Assembly (NCBI RefSeq): GCF_000566685.1
Contig: NZ_AZQN01000003.1
Location: 1,054,001-1,118,000 of the forward strand
Length of the DNA: 64,000 bases
Origin: Dyadobacter tibetensis Y620-1
GTDB taxonomy: Bacteria; Bacteroidota; Bacteroidia; Cytophagales; Spirosomataceae
Direction: 5' to 3'
Shown piece after piece: positions 1 through 9,797 of the stretch. The first letter of the stretch is position 1. Each line of letters opens with the position of its first letter. The notes under the pieces are model-generated. The model was not told where the DNA came from and did not search any database. It saw nothing but the letters and a program-made list of their open reading frames with translations. A program made the translations under genes and the position numbers.

Positions 1-1
1 A

Positions 2-3000
2 GCTTCTGATACAGCAGAAACCAGCGTGCTCAGAAATAGCTTTCCGGCGGAGAGCATCGTAGATCGTACTATTAAAGGGATCGTGAAAGATGAGTCGGGA
101 ATGGGGCTGCCGGGAGTTAGTGTGGTGGTGAAAGGAACACAAAGGGGTACCTCAACGAATACTGATGGTACCTTTCAGCTCGATCTTCCCGATAATCTGG
201 GTAATAATGCCGTGCTGGTATTGAGCTTTGTGGGTTATAAGCCTAAAGAGGTGGCAGTGGGAACCCGGGTAAACCTGGAACTTGACCTGGAACAGGACAC
301 GAATGCACTAGATGAAATCGTAGTAGTAGGATATGGTACGGCCCGGAAGTCGGATCTGACCGGTGCGGTGAGTACGGTGAAGGGGGAAACCCTTCAAGAG
401 CGTCCTGCTGCTTCACTCAATCAAGCACTGGCAGGGAGAATGACGGGGGTGAATGTTTCGGTAAACTCTGGTCGTCCCGGTGGGCGAGCCAATATCCGAA
501 TTCGCGGTAACACATCAGTAAGTGTTGCTAATAATCCGCTCTATGTTATCGATGGTGTTATTTTGAATGCTACCGGCCTTTCCAATGGTAGCACTCCCAT
601 CGATTATATCAGTCCTAACGATATCGCCTCAATTGAAGTGTTGAAGGATGCATCTGCCACTGCTATTTATGGTGCAAGGGGAGCAAATGGTGTTATTTTG
701 GTAACTACCAAGCGAGGCTCTAATCGCGGAGGACAAATCAACTATGATGCCGATGTGAGTGTGGGCGTAATGGCTAAGAAAATAGAGCTTCTTAATTCGG
801 AAGAATTTTTAAGAACGGAAGAAATAGCCTACGGGAATGCTGCCAAATATGATCCGGTTGGATGGGCAGGTGGTAAATATGTCGATCCGAAAACGAAACG
901 AAATAACCCTTTGCTTTTTGACCAAAATGGGAAACCGCTCTATGATACCGATTGGCAAAAAGAGGCCAGCCAAAAGGCTTTGACCCAAAATCATCAATTG
1001 TCATTTTCTGGCGGAAATCAGAAGGATAGTTATGGTGTGTACCTGGGTTATCGTAATGAAAATGGAATCATCCGGGAATCCTGGTTAAAGCGTTATTCTG
1101 GCCGTTTTGTTTTCGATAGTCAGATTAAACCCTGGTTGAAAGTTGGGGGAAGCATGGGTTATAACGATCAGAATGAAAGTCAGATTGACCCCCTCGGTGG
1201 AGGTGGTATTATTGCCATGCGCCAGGTATTGGAAGCCCTTCCTATTATTCCTGTTAAGTATCCGGATGGACGATGGGGAGGTAATGAGGATTATCCGGGT
1301 ATGGAAGGAGGCGGTAACCCAGTCAATGTACTCAAGGAGCGCTTGTTTTACCTTAAAACTCAGACCCTGTTAGGGAATGTATATTCGAATATTTCCTTCG
1401 GAAAGGATTTACAGTTGCGGACATCGCTAGGTACGAATATCATCAATCAGCGGAATGATTATTACGGAGGACGTACGCTCAACTACATTTCCCGGAATCA
1501 GGGAGGGGATGCCTATGTTAGAAATGATCGCTATAACTCCTGGCAATTTGAAAATTATCTAACCTATAATAAGAAGATAGGAACAGACCATAATATAAAT
1601 GCACTGCTCGGTCTTTCATGGCAACATGTCGACCAGTTTTATGCTCAGGCTCGGTCACAGAATTTTCAGGATGATTATTTTGCGTATAATAACCTTGGAG
1701 CAGGTGCTACCGCCGTGGCACCTACCTCAGGAGCGAGTGCATATGGGCTAAACTCTTATTTTGGAAGGGTCAACTATAACTTGAAAGATAAATATCTGAT
1801 TACATTCACCGGACGTGCTGATGGATCTTCGAAATTTGGCTCTGCTAACCGCTTCGCTTTTTTCCCTTCTGCCGCCTTGGCATGGCGTCTGTCTGAAGAG
1901 GACTTTGTCCGTAATATACCGGCCATTTCCAATCTGAAGGTTCGTGCGAGCTACGGGGTAACAGGTAACTCGGAAATAACAGCTTACCAGGCCCTTGCTG
2001 GCATGGGTAACTACTCGGTAATATTTAACGGAGGACGTGCCATAGGTATTGGTATCAATCGGCTTGCTAACCCTGATTTACGATGGGAGAAAACACATCA
2101 GGTTGACGCTGGTCTAGAATTAGGATTGTTCCAAAATCGACTTTCGGTAGAATTTGATGTATATAGAAAACTGACTACAGACATGCTCTTAAGTGCTCCG
2201 GTGCCTATGAGCAGTGGGTTCACTGAGGTATCTCAGAATGTGGGAAGCATGGAAAATAAAGGTATAGAGCTGGGCATAAATACCGTGAATATAAATACGG
2301 AGAATTTTGGATGGAATACCACTTTCAACGTATCCATTAACAAAAATAAGGTAAAGGCACTCACGGGAGGTGCGGATATATTCCTGGGATCTACCGTTGT
2401 CCGGGAAGGTGAGCCTGTAGGATCATTCTTCGGCTTTGTTCACCAAGGTACCTGGAGCACCGCCGAAGAATCTCTGGCTGCCAAATATCTGAAGAAACCA
2501 GGCGATATTAAATACAAGGACGTAAATGAGGACGGAGTAATTAATGATAACGACCGCGTAGTTATAGGTAAGGGTATTCCAGATGGTTTTGGTACCTTAT
2601 TAAATAGCTTCCGCCACCGTAATTTTGAGCTTACTGTCGATTTGCAGTTTATGTATGGAAACGACGTTTTGTTCCGCAGTAAGCACTCAGCTGAAGATCG
2701 TCAGGGGATTGCCAATAGTTTTGCAACGGTACTGAATGCCTGGACTCCAGAGAACCAGAATACCAATATTGCTCAGTTGCGGCCGGTTTCGGCGGGTTAT
2801 AACACCAATAACGATACCGATCGGGTACGTGAGGCCTCTTTCTTGCGCGGACGAAATCTCTTGCTAGCCTACACTTTCTCACCCGATGTGGTTGAAAAAC
2901 TAAAGCTGAATCGACTACGTATGTATGCTTCCGTACAGAATTTCTTCGTGGCTACACAATATGAAGGCTACGATCCTGAGGTGTCTACTTCAGGAAGTGC

Positions 3001-3076
3001 TTTCGACCAGGGTGTGGCCTTGTACGACTACCCTAAGCCTCGTGTCTTTATGTTTGGATTAAATATCGGACTGTAA
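2..3076 (+). CDS. SusC-family TonB-dependent outer-membrane receptor (5' truncated by window edge)
   Basis: Outer-membrane TonB-dependent transporter that, with the SusD-like lipoprotein encoded next, imports oligosaccharides or other large nutrients into the periplasm. The reading frame is open to the left edge, so the signal peptide and true start lie outside; the GTG at 26 is not a credible start. Order of domains: carboxypeptidase-D-regulatory-like beta-sandwich (IKGIVKDESGMGLPGVSVVV, about residues 15-95), the SusC signature region DEIVVVGYGTARKSDLTGAV, a plug domain with NPLYVIDGVI and a long beta-barrel ending in a hydrophobic strand (FMFGLNIGL) typical of outer-membrane proteins. It is followed 13 bp later by the SusD gene, so the two are surely co-transcribed. 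The substrate cannot be told: no glycan-degrading enzyme follows. Family assignment is very secure; substrate is unknown. Confidence 0.96.
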   Translation, partial: ASDTAETSVLRNSFPAESIVDRTIKGIVKDESGMGLPGVSVVVKGTQRGTSTNTDGTFQLDLPDNLGNNAVLVLSFVGYKPKEVAVGTRVNLELDLEQDTNALDEIVVVGYGTARKSDLTGAVSTVKGETLQERPAASLNQALAGRMTGVNVSVNSGRPGGRANIRIRGNTSVSVANNPLYVIDGVILNATGLSNGSTPIDYISPNDIASIEVLKDASATAIYGARGANGVILVTTKRGSNRGGQINYDADVSVGVMAKKIELLNSEEFLRTEEIAYGNAAKYDPVGWAGGKYVDPKTKRNNPLLFDQNGKPLYDTDWQKEASQKALTQNHQLSFSGGNQKDSYGVYLGYRNENGIIRESWLKRYSGRFVFDSQIKPWLKVGGSMGYNDQNESQIDPLGGGGIIAMRQVLEALPIIPVKYPDGRWGGNEDYPGMEGGGNPVNVLKERLFYLKTQTLLGNVYSNISFGKDLQLRTSLGTNIINQRNDYYGGRTLNYISRNQGGDAYVRNDRYNSWQFENYLTYNKKIGTDHNINALLGLSWQHVDQFYAQARSQNFQDDYFAYNNLGAGATAVAPTSGASAYGLNSYFGRVNYNLKDKYLITFTGRADGSSKFGSANRFAFFPSAALAWRLSEEDFVRNIPAISNLKVRASYGVTGNSEITAYQALAGMGNYSVIFNGGRAIGIGINRLANPDLRWEKTHQVDAGLELGLFQNRLSVEFDVYRKLTTDMLLSAPVPMSSGFTEVSQNVGSMENKGIELGINTVNINTENFGWNTTFNVSINKNKVKALTGGADIFLGSTVVREGEPVGSFFGFVHQGTWSTAEESLAAKYLKKPGDIKYKDVNEDGVINDNDRVVIGKGIPDGFGTLLNSFRHRNFELTVDLQFMYGNDVLFRSKHSAEDRQGIANSFATVLNAWTPENQNTNIAQLRPVSAGYNTNNDTDRVREASFLRGRNLLLAYTFSPDVVEKLKLNRLRMYASVQNFFVATQYEGYDPEVSTSGSAFDQGVALYDYPKPRVFMFGLNIGL

Positions 3077-3089
3077 TTCTTAAGCGAAT

Positions 3090-4601
3090 ATGACTATGAA
3101 ACATATATTAAAATCTACTGGCCGGATCGCCCTTTGCAGTGTTATGATGCTCTGGGCCACGGGATGCAATGACTTCCTGGATGAGACAGATCCCTCAAAT
3201 TTTACCAAGGAAAACTATTTTACAAAACCTGCACACGCTGAAAGTGCAGTGAACTCCATATATGATGCCCTAAAGTCCACCACAGGCGGGGGCTTTGGTG
3301 GGGCCCCTTGGATGATGCTCGAATTTGCCACAGGACTGGCCAATACGGAGTTAGGGCAGGCACAAAATAGCATCTTTGTACGGAACCTGGTTAATAACTC
3401 AGATAATGGTTATGGCGTAACCTATTGGCAGAGTGCTTATCGTGGAATAGGCAATGCCAACTTAGCCATTGAGAAGATTCCTGGAATCACTATGGATGAG
3501 ACAGCCAAAGCAAAGTTTATGGGTCAGGCACATTTCCTGAGAGCTTGGTATTACTATAACCTCGTCCGTATTTTCGGTAAAGTGCCCTTGATCACAACAT
3601 CCATTGAGTTGACGTCGGAAGCGCTATATCCAGAACAAGCAGAAGTGGAGGCCATTTATAACCAGATAGTTGCCGACTTAAAAGCGGCTGAGGCATCCGG
3701 ACTTCCCTGGACCGACAAAACTGGTCGGGTTAATATGGCTGCTGTCAAGTCCGTGCTGGCAGATGTCTATCTGACCATGGCCGGTTATCCCTTACAGAAA
3801 GGTGCTGAATATTATAAGAATGCTGCGGATAAAGCCAAGGAAGTGATCGATTCCAAGCAGTATAGCTTGTTTACCAGCTATAATGACCTTCACGATCCCG
3901 CTAAGAAAAATATAGGGGAGAATATCTTTATGGTGCAATTTGCGGCTTTTCTCCAACCCTCCGGCTGGCAGAGTTCTATTATACCTTATAACCAGGGTAT
4001 TTCAGCTTATTCAGATGAAACAGGAGCCATATTTGCAAACAAAGAGTTTGTGGAATCTTATGAGACGGGAGATAAAAGGGTAAAAGAAAAGGAATTTTAT
4101 TATAAGACTTATACGCTAAGCTCAGATCGGAGTAAGACAGTAGATCTGGGAGGCTACTATATTTATAAGCATTTTGACACGGCGGCGCATCTGACGACTA
4201 CCAGCTCCGACCTCAACTGGTCGCTTATACGGTATGCAGACGTGCTTCTTATCTTCGCCGAAGCGTCCAATGAGGCACAGGGGCCCAATGAAGCAGCTTA
4301 TGAAGCGGTAAATTTGGTTAGAAAAAGAGCGGAACTAGCTCCGTTAACGGGACTAAATCAGCAGACTTTCCGTACTGCCGTAATGAAAGAACGAATCTAT
4401 GAGCTTAGTTTCGAAAATCGTACCTGGTTCGATATGGTGCGGTGGAGGAAGGCATTTAACGTAAACACCAAGCAATTTGAAGATTATGTGGGACATAAAT
4501 TCTCCTATGGGCCCGTTATAAAGGAACGTGAGTTGTTATTCCCCATCCCCACGTCCGAGATCAGAAATAATAAGAAGTTAACCCAAAATAAAGGTTACTA
4601 A
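3090..4601 (+). CDS. SusD/RagB-family nutrient-binding outer-membrane lipoprotein
   Basis: Surface-exposed lipoprotein that caps the SusC barrel and captures the substrate. The N-terminus has a hydrophobic signal followed by a lipobox ending LWATGC, so Cys26 (counting from the ATG at 3090) is the likely lipidated residue. An in-frame ATG at 3096 (MKHILKS) gives a more usual signal peptide and may be the real start. The body shows SusD hallmarks: N-terminal NDFLDETDPSNF, FLRAWYYYNLVRIFGKVPLI in the TPR-like part, and the C-terminal ELLFPIPTSEI...N..LTQNKGY. The length of 503 residues is normal for the family. It is translationally close to SusC (13-bp gap) and the pair ends at a strong terminator, so this is a two-gene unit as far as visible. 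Substrate unknown. Confidence 0.96.
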   Translation: MTMKHILKSTGRIALCSVMMLWATGCNDFLDETDPSNFTKENYFTKPAHAESAVNSIYDALKSTTGGGFGGAPWMMLEFATGLANTELGQAQNSIFVRNLVNNSDNGYGVTYWQSAYRGIGNANLAIEKIPGITMDETAKAKFMGQAHFLRAWYYYNLVRIFGKVPLITTSIELTSEALYPEQAEVEAIYNQIVADLKAAEASGLPWTDKTGRVNMAAVKSVLADVYLTMAGYPLQKGAEYYKNAADKAKEVIDSKQYSLFTSYNDLHDPAKKNIGENIFMVQFAAFLQPSGWQSSIIPYNQGISAYSDETGAIFANKEFVESYETGDKRVKEKEFYYKTYTLSSDRSKTVDLGGYYIYKHFDTAAHLTTTSSDLNWSLIRYADVLLIFAEASNEAQGPNEAAYEAVNLVRKRAELAPLTGLNQQTFRTAVMKERIYELSFENRTWFDMVRWRKAFNVNTKQFEDYVGHKFSYGPVIKERELLFPIPTSEIRNNKKLTQNKGY

Positions 4602-4625
4602 AATTATACGGGTTTTTACAGATGG

Positions 4626-4660
4626 AATCCCTCTGACTGCTTGGTCGGAGGGATTTTTTT
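4626..4660 (+). terminator. Rho-independent terminator after susCD
   Basis: Arms AATCCCTC and GAGGGATT (4626-4633 and 4648-4655), extended by an internal GAC/GTC pairing, then a run of seven T. It lies 24 bp after the SusD stop codon. Confidence 0.9.
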
Positions 4661-5040
4661 GTCTTTATTCTCCCTCCCCTGGAATCACCGTCCGAAAGTA
4701 TTGTCTGACGGCAAATGACTACTTCACTTTCACGCGGGTCTTACACAAAATTCCATTTGCCAGGATAAGCTTCTATAAGCTGTATTAGGAGGGACAGATT
4801 AAATTAGGAGAAAAACCAGGAGCTCAGATGAGGTAGACCATGTATGGGCTGGACTATGAATATTTACTTAGAGTATTTAAATGGGTTACAGGATATTAGG
4901 CGGTTCTAACCTGCGGTAATATGGGCAGCCTGATAAAAATCCTAAATATTTATCGAAGAATTTCTATTGTGTAAGTCTTCTAATAAGTATTAGATTTGAG
5001 AGTATATCACGTTTCAGCCGAATCTATCAAAATAAAGCTC
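4661..5040. other. Intergenic region upstream of RR1, no gene seen
   Basis: AT-rich spacer between the SusCD terminator and the ATG of RR1. No convincing ORF, RNA or inverted repeat was found; the RR1 promoter should lie here but no clear Bacteroidota -33/-7 pair could be picked. Confidence 0.5.
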
Positions 5041-5679
5041 ATGAAAAATATCCTACTCGTAGACGATCAACCATTGACCTGGATAGGGATGGAGAATTTA
5101 GCAAAAAAAGTGATTGCAGATGCAGCTTTTTATTTCGCTCCAACCTTTCCAGATGCACTTCAACTACTCTCCGATACCAAAATGGATTTAGTAATGTTGG
5201 ATTTGAATCTGCCAGGAGGGCAAGGCGTCGAAATGATAAGTCAACTGAGAGGAGTACAGAAAGACGTCCGAATTCTGATCTGCACCGGAAGAGAAGAAAG
5301 TACTAATGCTCCCGTTTTTATCCAGAAAGGGGCCAATGGCTTTGTTAATAAAACGGCCTCCAACGACGAGGTAGAAGAGGCAATTCGCATGGTGTTAAGC
5401 GATAAACGCTATGTAAGTCCTCATGTGCAACGACATATTCTAGAACGCTTTGTAGACGGCAAAACCTATCCGCTTAATCCGGTAGAACAGCTCTCTCCTC
5501 GTGAAAAGGAAATTATGGAGTTGCTCTTGAAAGGCAAATGGACAAAAGAAATTTCTGATATTTTAGGGATAAAATTCTCCACTGTGAGTACGCATAAGTC
5601 CAGGATATTCGAAAAAATGGAGGTTGATAATATACTCGAACTTTCCAAACGGGTCGAAATGTTTGAAGGAGCATATTGA
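5041..5679 (+). CDS. RR1: NarL/LuxR-family response regulator
   Basis: DNA-binding response regulator of 212 residues. The receiver has acidic D8/D9, phospho-acceptor D54 (LVMLDLNLPGG), T82 and conserved K104 (ANGFVNK). The C-terminal LuxR-type HTH starts at LSPREKEIMELLLKGKWTKE and ends in FSTVSTHKSRIFEKM. I chose the ATG at 5041 (MKNILLVDDQP) because the receiver fold begins there; a TTG at 4996 would add 15 residues with no family match. It is convergent with sensor kinase HK1 and very similar to RR4 at 29828 (both share DDQP, the W.GME block and GKWTKEISD.LGIKFSTVSTHK). By the paired HK2/RR4 arrangement, HK1 is its likely partner (inference). All catalytic residues are present. Confidence 0.94.
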   Translation: MKNILLVDDQPLTWIGMENLAKKVIADAAFYFAPTFPDALQLLSDTKMDLVMLDLNLPGGQGVEMISQLRGVQKDVRILICTGREESTNAPVFIQKGANGFVNKTASNDEVEEAIRMVLSDKRYVSPHVQRHILERFVDGKTYPLNPVEQLSPREKEIMELLLKGKWTKEISDILGIKFSTVSTHKSRIFEKMEVDNILELSKRVEMFEGAY

Positions 5680-5846
5680 TTGATTCGCAGAACGGGAAAA
5701 TTGAGCACGAAGAAAAACTATCTGGTTTATTCCAGATCGAGTTAGCATATAATCTGAGAAACTAGATAGTTGACGTCGTTGCTTTCTGGAAATTCGCACC
5801 TGTAACTGATGATTTAGCACTATCGATCTGGGATAGGGTAGAGACC

Positions 5847-5897
5847 ATCCAAAACAATAGGACTGAGGCCGACGGCCTCAGTCCTATTGTTTTGGAT
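5847..5897. terminator. Perfect 24-bp inverted repeat, probable bidirectional terminator
   Basis: Positions 5847-5870 and 5874-5897 are exact reverse complements with a 3-nt loop (GAC). The outer arm contains AAAACAAT on one side and ATTGTTTT on the other, which supplies a U-rich end for both directions. It sits between convergent RR1 (+) and HK1 (-), where a shared terminator is expected. Confidence 0.75.
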
Positions 5898-6050
5898 CAG
5901 TATCCCTAAACTGGCATTGAATTAAGGTGTACCCTCCTACCATATTTATTATAAAGGTGTGTATAGTGATCTATCAGAGCGAGTAATTTTCGTTTTATTT
6001 ATCTACTCGTAAATATATCGACAAATATAACCTTTGTAATTCTTTATATA

Positions 6051-9000
6051 CTAGGAATATGACTTCTCGTCTGTAGAAACTATTTGATGTTTTTGTTTAT
6101 CTGGATTGGGGAAGTTTAGTTCAAATTTTGTTCCATTGCGAACAGTTACACGAATAGTGATGTGTAGCATATCGCAAATGTTCTTGATTAAGGCCAGACC
6201 TAGTCCCTGGTAGTCTTTGGGAGGAATTGTATTATCTCCTGTAGGGGAGTTCAGCCATTCTGTTAACCGTGGGGGCAGGCCAGGACCATTATCAATAACG
6301 AGAAGGTGAAGATATTCGGCCCCATTCATCCGTTTCCAGTCTGTCAGAATACGTACCTGACCCGTGGGATTGGCCTTCAGCGCATTATCTAGTAAATTAT
6401 GAATGACAATTCCCAGTAGATTACCGTTGGTGAATACCTGTAAATCTTCCTCGATTTCATTACTGATAGTGCCTTTATTTAGCCAGGAAAGGTTCTTGAA
6501 AAGTTCAGTTTTTTTGTCAACCAGTGCTTTCAAATGGGTTTTGCTCAATCCATCCTGATCTCCGGAAGTGCGGGCCTTAAGATATTGTGTCATATCGTCG
6601 GTAAGTCGCATCATATTAGCCACCGATTTTTTTACGATAATGCTTGAAGTTGAGACTGTCTTACTGTCATTTTTCTGTAGACTGGTGGGAACGGTTTCTA
6701 GCCAATCATAAATGAACTTTAATGGGGAACGAACATCATGAGATATGGATGCAATGATATGGCTGTGTAAACGGTTTTGGTTGATCAATTGATTTTGCGA
6801 GGACTTCATATTCAAAATGGTTTCTCTTAAGGTGAGCGTTCGTTCTCTCACTTTTTCTTCCAATATTTCATTTCGTCGTAATGCCTTTTTTAGTCGTAGA
6901 GCCAGGGCCAGATAGAGGGTAGTGCCCAGTAGCAGAAGTCCTAAAGAGTAAGCCCACCAGGTGCGATACCATGGTTTACCCACCATAATCGTGATTTTCC
7001 TTTCTATTTCATTGCTTTTTTCAAATCCATCCACTGCACGAATCGTAAGCTGATATTCGCCTGGTTGAAGCAGAGAAATTGTTATTTTAAAGTCTTTATC
7101 CTCAATTTTATACCACTGTTTGGTAGAGCTGCCCCGGGGAGTAAGAGCGTATTGTAACTGTAAGTTATTTAGGGGCTCGAAATAGGCCTTACTAATATTT
7201 AGTCGTAAGCGGTTAAAGTCATGATTGATGCTTATACTATCATGAACCAGTCTCACTTCATTATTGTCTACGAAAATATTATCGATAGTGATCGGAGTGG
7301 AATGTTTGATGTTAGTAATTTGACTAGGCTGAAACCATACAAGCCCGTTCATGGAAGGAAAAGAGATATAGCCATTCGGCATAATAAGCCCGCAGGGCTG
7401 ACAACCTCCATTAAATTCGTTAATCTGAAAGCCGTTGGTCTTATCAAAGTGTCGGTAATAGGGCATGGTTTTGGTTGAAGCATAGCGCAGCAGGGCAGAT
7501 TTTTTGATCTGAAAAAGTCCGTTATTGGTCGTAATCCACATATACCCCTGGCTGTCTTCGATCAGGCAATGTGCTCTGGCCAAATAATGTTTCTGATCCA
7601 AAGGGAATTTGATAATTTTTCCGTTTTGGATAAGGAAAAACCCATTCTTGTATGTAGTAATCCACATTTCATTAGGAGCAGGACTATAGATACTTCTAAT
7701 AAACAGCCCGTCTAATTGCTTTATCTTCGAGACTTTTTTGGTTTTTAAATCGATTTGAAAGAGGCCTTTGTCGTTACCCACCCAAAGTTGATCATCCCTA
7801 TCTTGGTGCATCCAGGAGATATTTTCCAAGGGTGGGCCTATAAATTTTTCTGGTACCATTTCACCCGTTTTCAAATTGAGTTGATAAAGGCCAGCAAATC
7901 GAAATCCAATCCATAAGGTTTTATTCCGGCCTTCATACAGCCAGGTCATCCCTTCTTTAAAATGTTGTTTGCCCAGCATTTGGGTCCCCTGACTGTTATA
8001 TTTATACAGATAGTCGAAATTCTTTGTCCAAATATGCCCATCAGAATCTCTTAGTATACTGTACTTGTCCCCATTAAAGTGTTTCTTTAATAGAAGGTTT
8101 TCCGAATTTAGAATGGTGGAGTTATTTTTCCACTCGAATATTTCGCCTTGTGTGGTAAGAACGGACTGAGGGTTAAGGAGCATCTGGCCGTAATACACAT
8201 TATGATTGATATTGCTGCCTTTTGCAGCTTCTAAGGTTAGAAACTCTTTCTCCGTAATTACAAAAAGCCCTTCCGTTGAACTCCCTAAAAATAATCTTTT
8301 ATGCAACTTATCGTAATACATTGAAATTATTTTATTGGCATTGATGTCGAAGTCAGACAGGATTTTCCTTGCAGCGATGGTTCCGGTTTTTTCTTTTTCC
8401 AGGATATATAATTCAAGGCCTTTTGCAATCATAGCCTGGTCCATACTATTGCTCCAAAATAGATGAATGTCTTCCTGCTTAGCTCCGCTGATATTAGAAA
8501 GATTTTGTTCAATTCCTTTGGCAGAAGGGTTCGACAGATCCAGTCTTATAAGGGTTCCGTCGTTTTTTAAATAGCAGAGCGTGTTGCCAATTCGAAAATA
8601 CCGCCATTTGTTAACTCCTAGGGGTAAATAATTACTTATGGTCGTCCCTTTATTGACAATAGATATGGCGGAATCAGAACAAATGATACTTTGGGAAGGA
8701 GGAAAGGAAATGATTAAATGATGAGGGAAAATAATGTCATGATAAGGTTCGGGCAAGCCCCTGGTTATCAGGCTGTCTGGGTAGGGTAAATAGGAGTCTA
8801 ATTTATTCTTTTTTTTTGTTGCCTGATCTGTATTGATGAGTTTGGCGAAACCGTCTTGAATCCTGATCCGGTCATATTGATCAGTAATTGCATAGAAAAA
8901 GCCCGGATCCTCGGTCTCTGCAGGCTCCATTGAATGTATTCCTCGAATGGAGGCAAATTCATCATAATGATTAAAATGCTGTCCATCAAAACGGGTTAGT

Positions 9001-9239
9001 CCCGCATCGGTACCTAGCCAGATATAACCATGGCGGTCAGCTGCTATTTTTTTGACACTGTTTTGAGGTAAGCCCTCCTCGTCAGTAAAGTGCTGAATAT
9101 GAAAACGCCGATGTTTTATCTCTTTTATAGTTTGTTGCGCCCAGGAATGGGGTGCTGTACAGGCAATTAAGTTAAGAAGTAAAATTAATAAAGTATGAAG
9201 CTGTTTCTTCGATCGGACCGGGTATATGAAAAATCTCAT
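6051..9239 (-). CDS. HK1: Reg_prop/Y_Y_Y beta-propeller sensor histidine kinase without receiver domain
   Basis: Inner-membrane sensor kinase of 1062 residues. A signal peptide or anchor (LHTLLILLLNLIACTAP) leads into a large periplasmic two-propeller sensor built of Reg_prop repeats (QNSVKKIAADRHGYIWLGTD, MWITTNNGLFQ), then a Y_Y_Y immunoglobulin-like domain (about 720-760) and one membrane helix (about 763-785). The cytoplasmic part has an HisKA domain with phospho-accepting H834 (SISHDVRSPL) and an HATPase_c domain with intact N box (HNLLDNALKAN), G1 box (VIDNGPGLP) and G2 box (YQGLGLALIK). Classical hybrid two-component regulators of this architecture carry a fused receiver and AraC HTH; this one stops after the ATPase domain, so it should signal to a separate regulator, probably RR1 next door (inference). 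The ligand is unknown. Confidence 0.93.
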   Translation of the reverse strand: MRFFIYPVRSKKQLHTLLILLLNLIACTAPHSWAQQTIKEIKHRRFHIQHFTDEEGLPQNSVKKIAADRHGYIWLGTDAGLTRFDGQHFNHYDEFASIRGIHSMEPAETEDPGFFYAITDQYDRIRIQDGFAKLINTDQATKKKNKLDSYLPYPDSLITRGLPEPYHDIIFPHHLIISFPPSQSIICSDSAISIVNKGTTISNYLPLGVNKWRYFRIGNTLCYLKNDGTLIRLDLSNPSAKGIEQNLSNISGAKQEDIHLFWSNSMDQAMIAKGLELYILEKEKTGTIAARKILSDFDINANKIISMYYDKLHKRLFLGSSTEGLFVITEKEFLTLEAAKGSNINHNVYYGQMLLNPQSVLTTQGEIFEWKNNSTILNSENLLLKKHFNGDKYSILRDSDGHIWTKNFDYLYKYNSQGTQMLGKQHFKEGMTWLYEGRNKTLWIGFRFAGLYQLNLKTGEMVPEKFIGPPLENISWMHQDRDDQLWVGNDKGLFQIDLKTKKVSKIKQLDGLFIRSIYSPAPNEMWITTYKNGFFLIQNGKIIKFPLDQKHYLARAHCLIEDSQGYMWITTNNGLFQIKKSALLRYASTKTMPYYRHFDKTNGFQINEFNGGCQPCGLIMPNGYISFPSMNGLVWFQPSQITNIKHSTPITIDNIFVDNNEVRLVHDSISINHDFNRLRLNISKAYFEPLNNLQLQYALTPRGSSTKQWYKIEDKDFKITISLLQPGEYQLTIRAVDGFEKSNEIERKITIMVGKPWYRTWWAYSLGLLLLGTTLYLALALRLKKALRRNEILEEKVRERTLTLRETILNMKSSQNQLINQNRLHSHIIASISHDVRSPLKFIYDWLETVPTSLQKNDSKTVSTSSIIVKKSVANMMRLTDDMTQYLKARTSGDQDGLSKTHLKALVDKKTELFKNLSWLNKGTISNEIEEDLQVFTNGNLLGIVIHNLLDNALKANPTGQVRILTDWKRMNGAEYLHLLVIDNGPGLPPRLTEWLNSPTGDNTIPPKDYQGLGLALIKNICDMLHITIRVTVRNGTKFELNFPNPDKQKHQIVSTDEKSYS

Positions 9240-9737
9240 TGGTACGGGGTCAAAATGGGTAAGAATGTTGATGAGTATGGTATTTGGTAGCTGGATTTAT
9301 ACTATAATTCGATTCGCAGTGCGTCATTTTTACTTTGATAATTTGGATCAGGGAAACTCGTACTGCAATCGAATTTGTAGGACTGCAAATTAGTAATTTA
9401 TTCCGTATATACTAGTAGGTACAATAAATGATATTGATCAGTATTTTACTGGATAGTAATCATGAATGATCCTTGATGCATGTTTTGAACAGTAGGATTA
9501 GTAGGATGAAAGCTATTACTAAATATTATTTCCTAGAATATCTGCTACTGAAAAAATCGATCAGCCAGGTTGAAATTAACAGGGTTTTTATAAAGTATTC
9601 GTTCTGATGGATCAGTGAGGGGCGGATAGCTTAGGACTGGAAGTATTGATACAAGGAACCTAGCTGCAGAAGTCACCGATTTTAAGACAGGCATTGGGAT
9701 GTATAGGATACGGTCGGTCAGGGGGCGCGGAAACCAT
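9240..9737. other. Intergenic region upstream of HK1, no gene seen
   Basis: About 500 bp, AT-rich, holding the HK1 promoter on the minus strand. I see no ORF with family resemblance and no strong repeat. Confidence 0.45.
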
Positions 9738-9771
9738 AAAAAAAGGGGGAGTTGCCACGTGGCGCTCCCCC
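9738..9771 (-). terminator. Rho-independent terminator of the 9798-11144 gene
   Basis: On the minus strand, arms GGGGGAG and CTCCCCC (9765-9771 and 9745-9751) enclose a further GCCACGTGGC self-complementary core and are followed by seven T (plus-strand A run 9738-9744). It lies 27 bp past the stop codon. Confidence 0.9.
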
Positions 9772-9797
9772 ATATAATAACCGATACCTTTGCTTAT

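Noticed and set aside
1-4601. Reading SusCD and the heparinase-family lyase as one polysaccharide-utilisation locus
   Set aside because: They are separated by 13 kb, a terminator, an HK/RR pair and unrelated T9SS genes; no operon link is visible.
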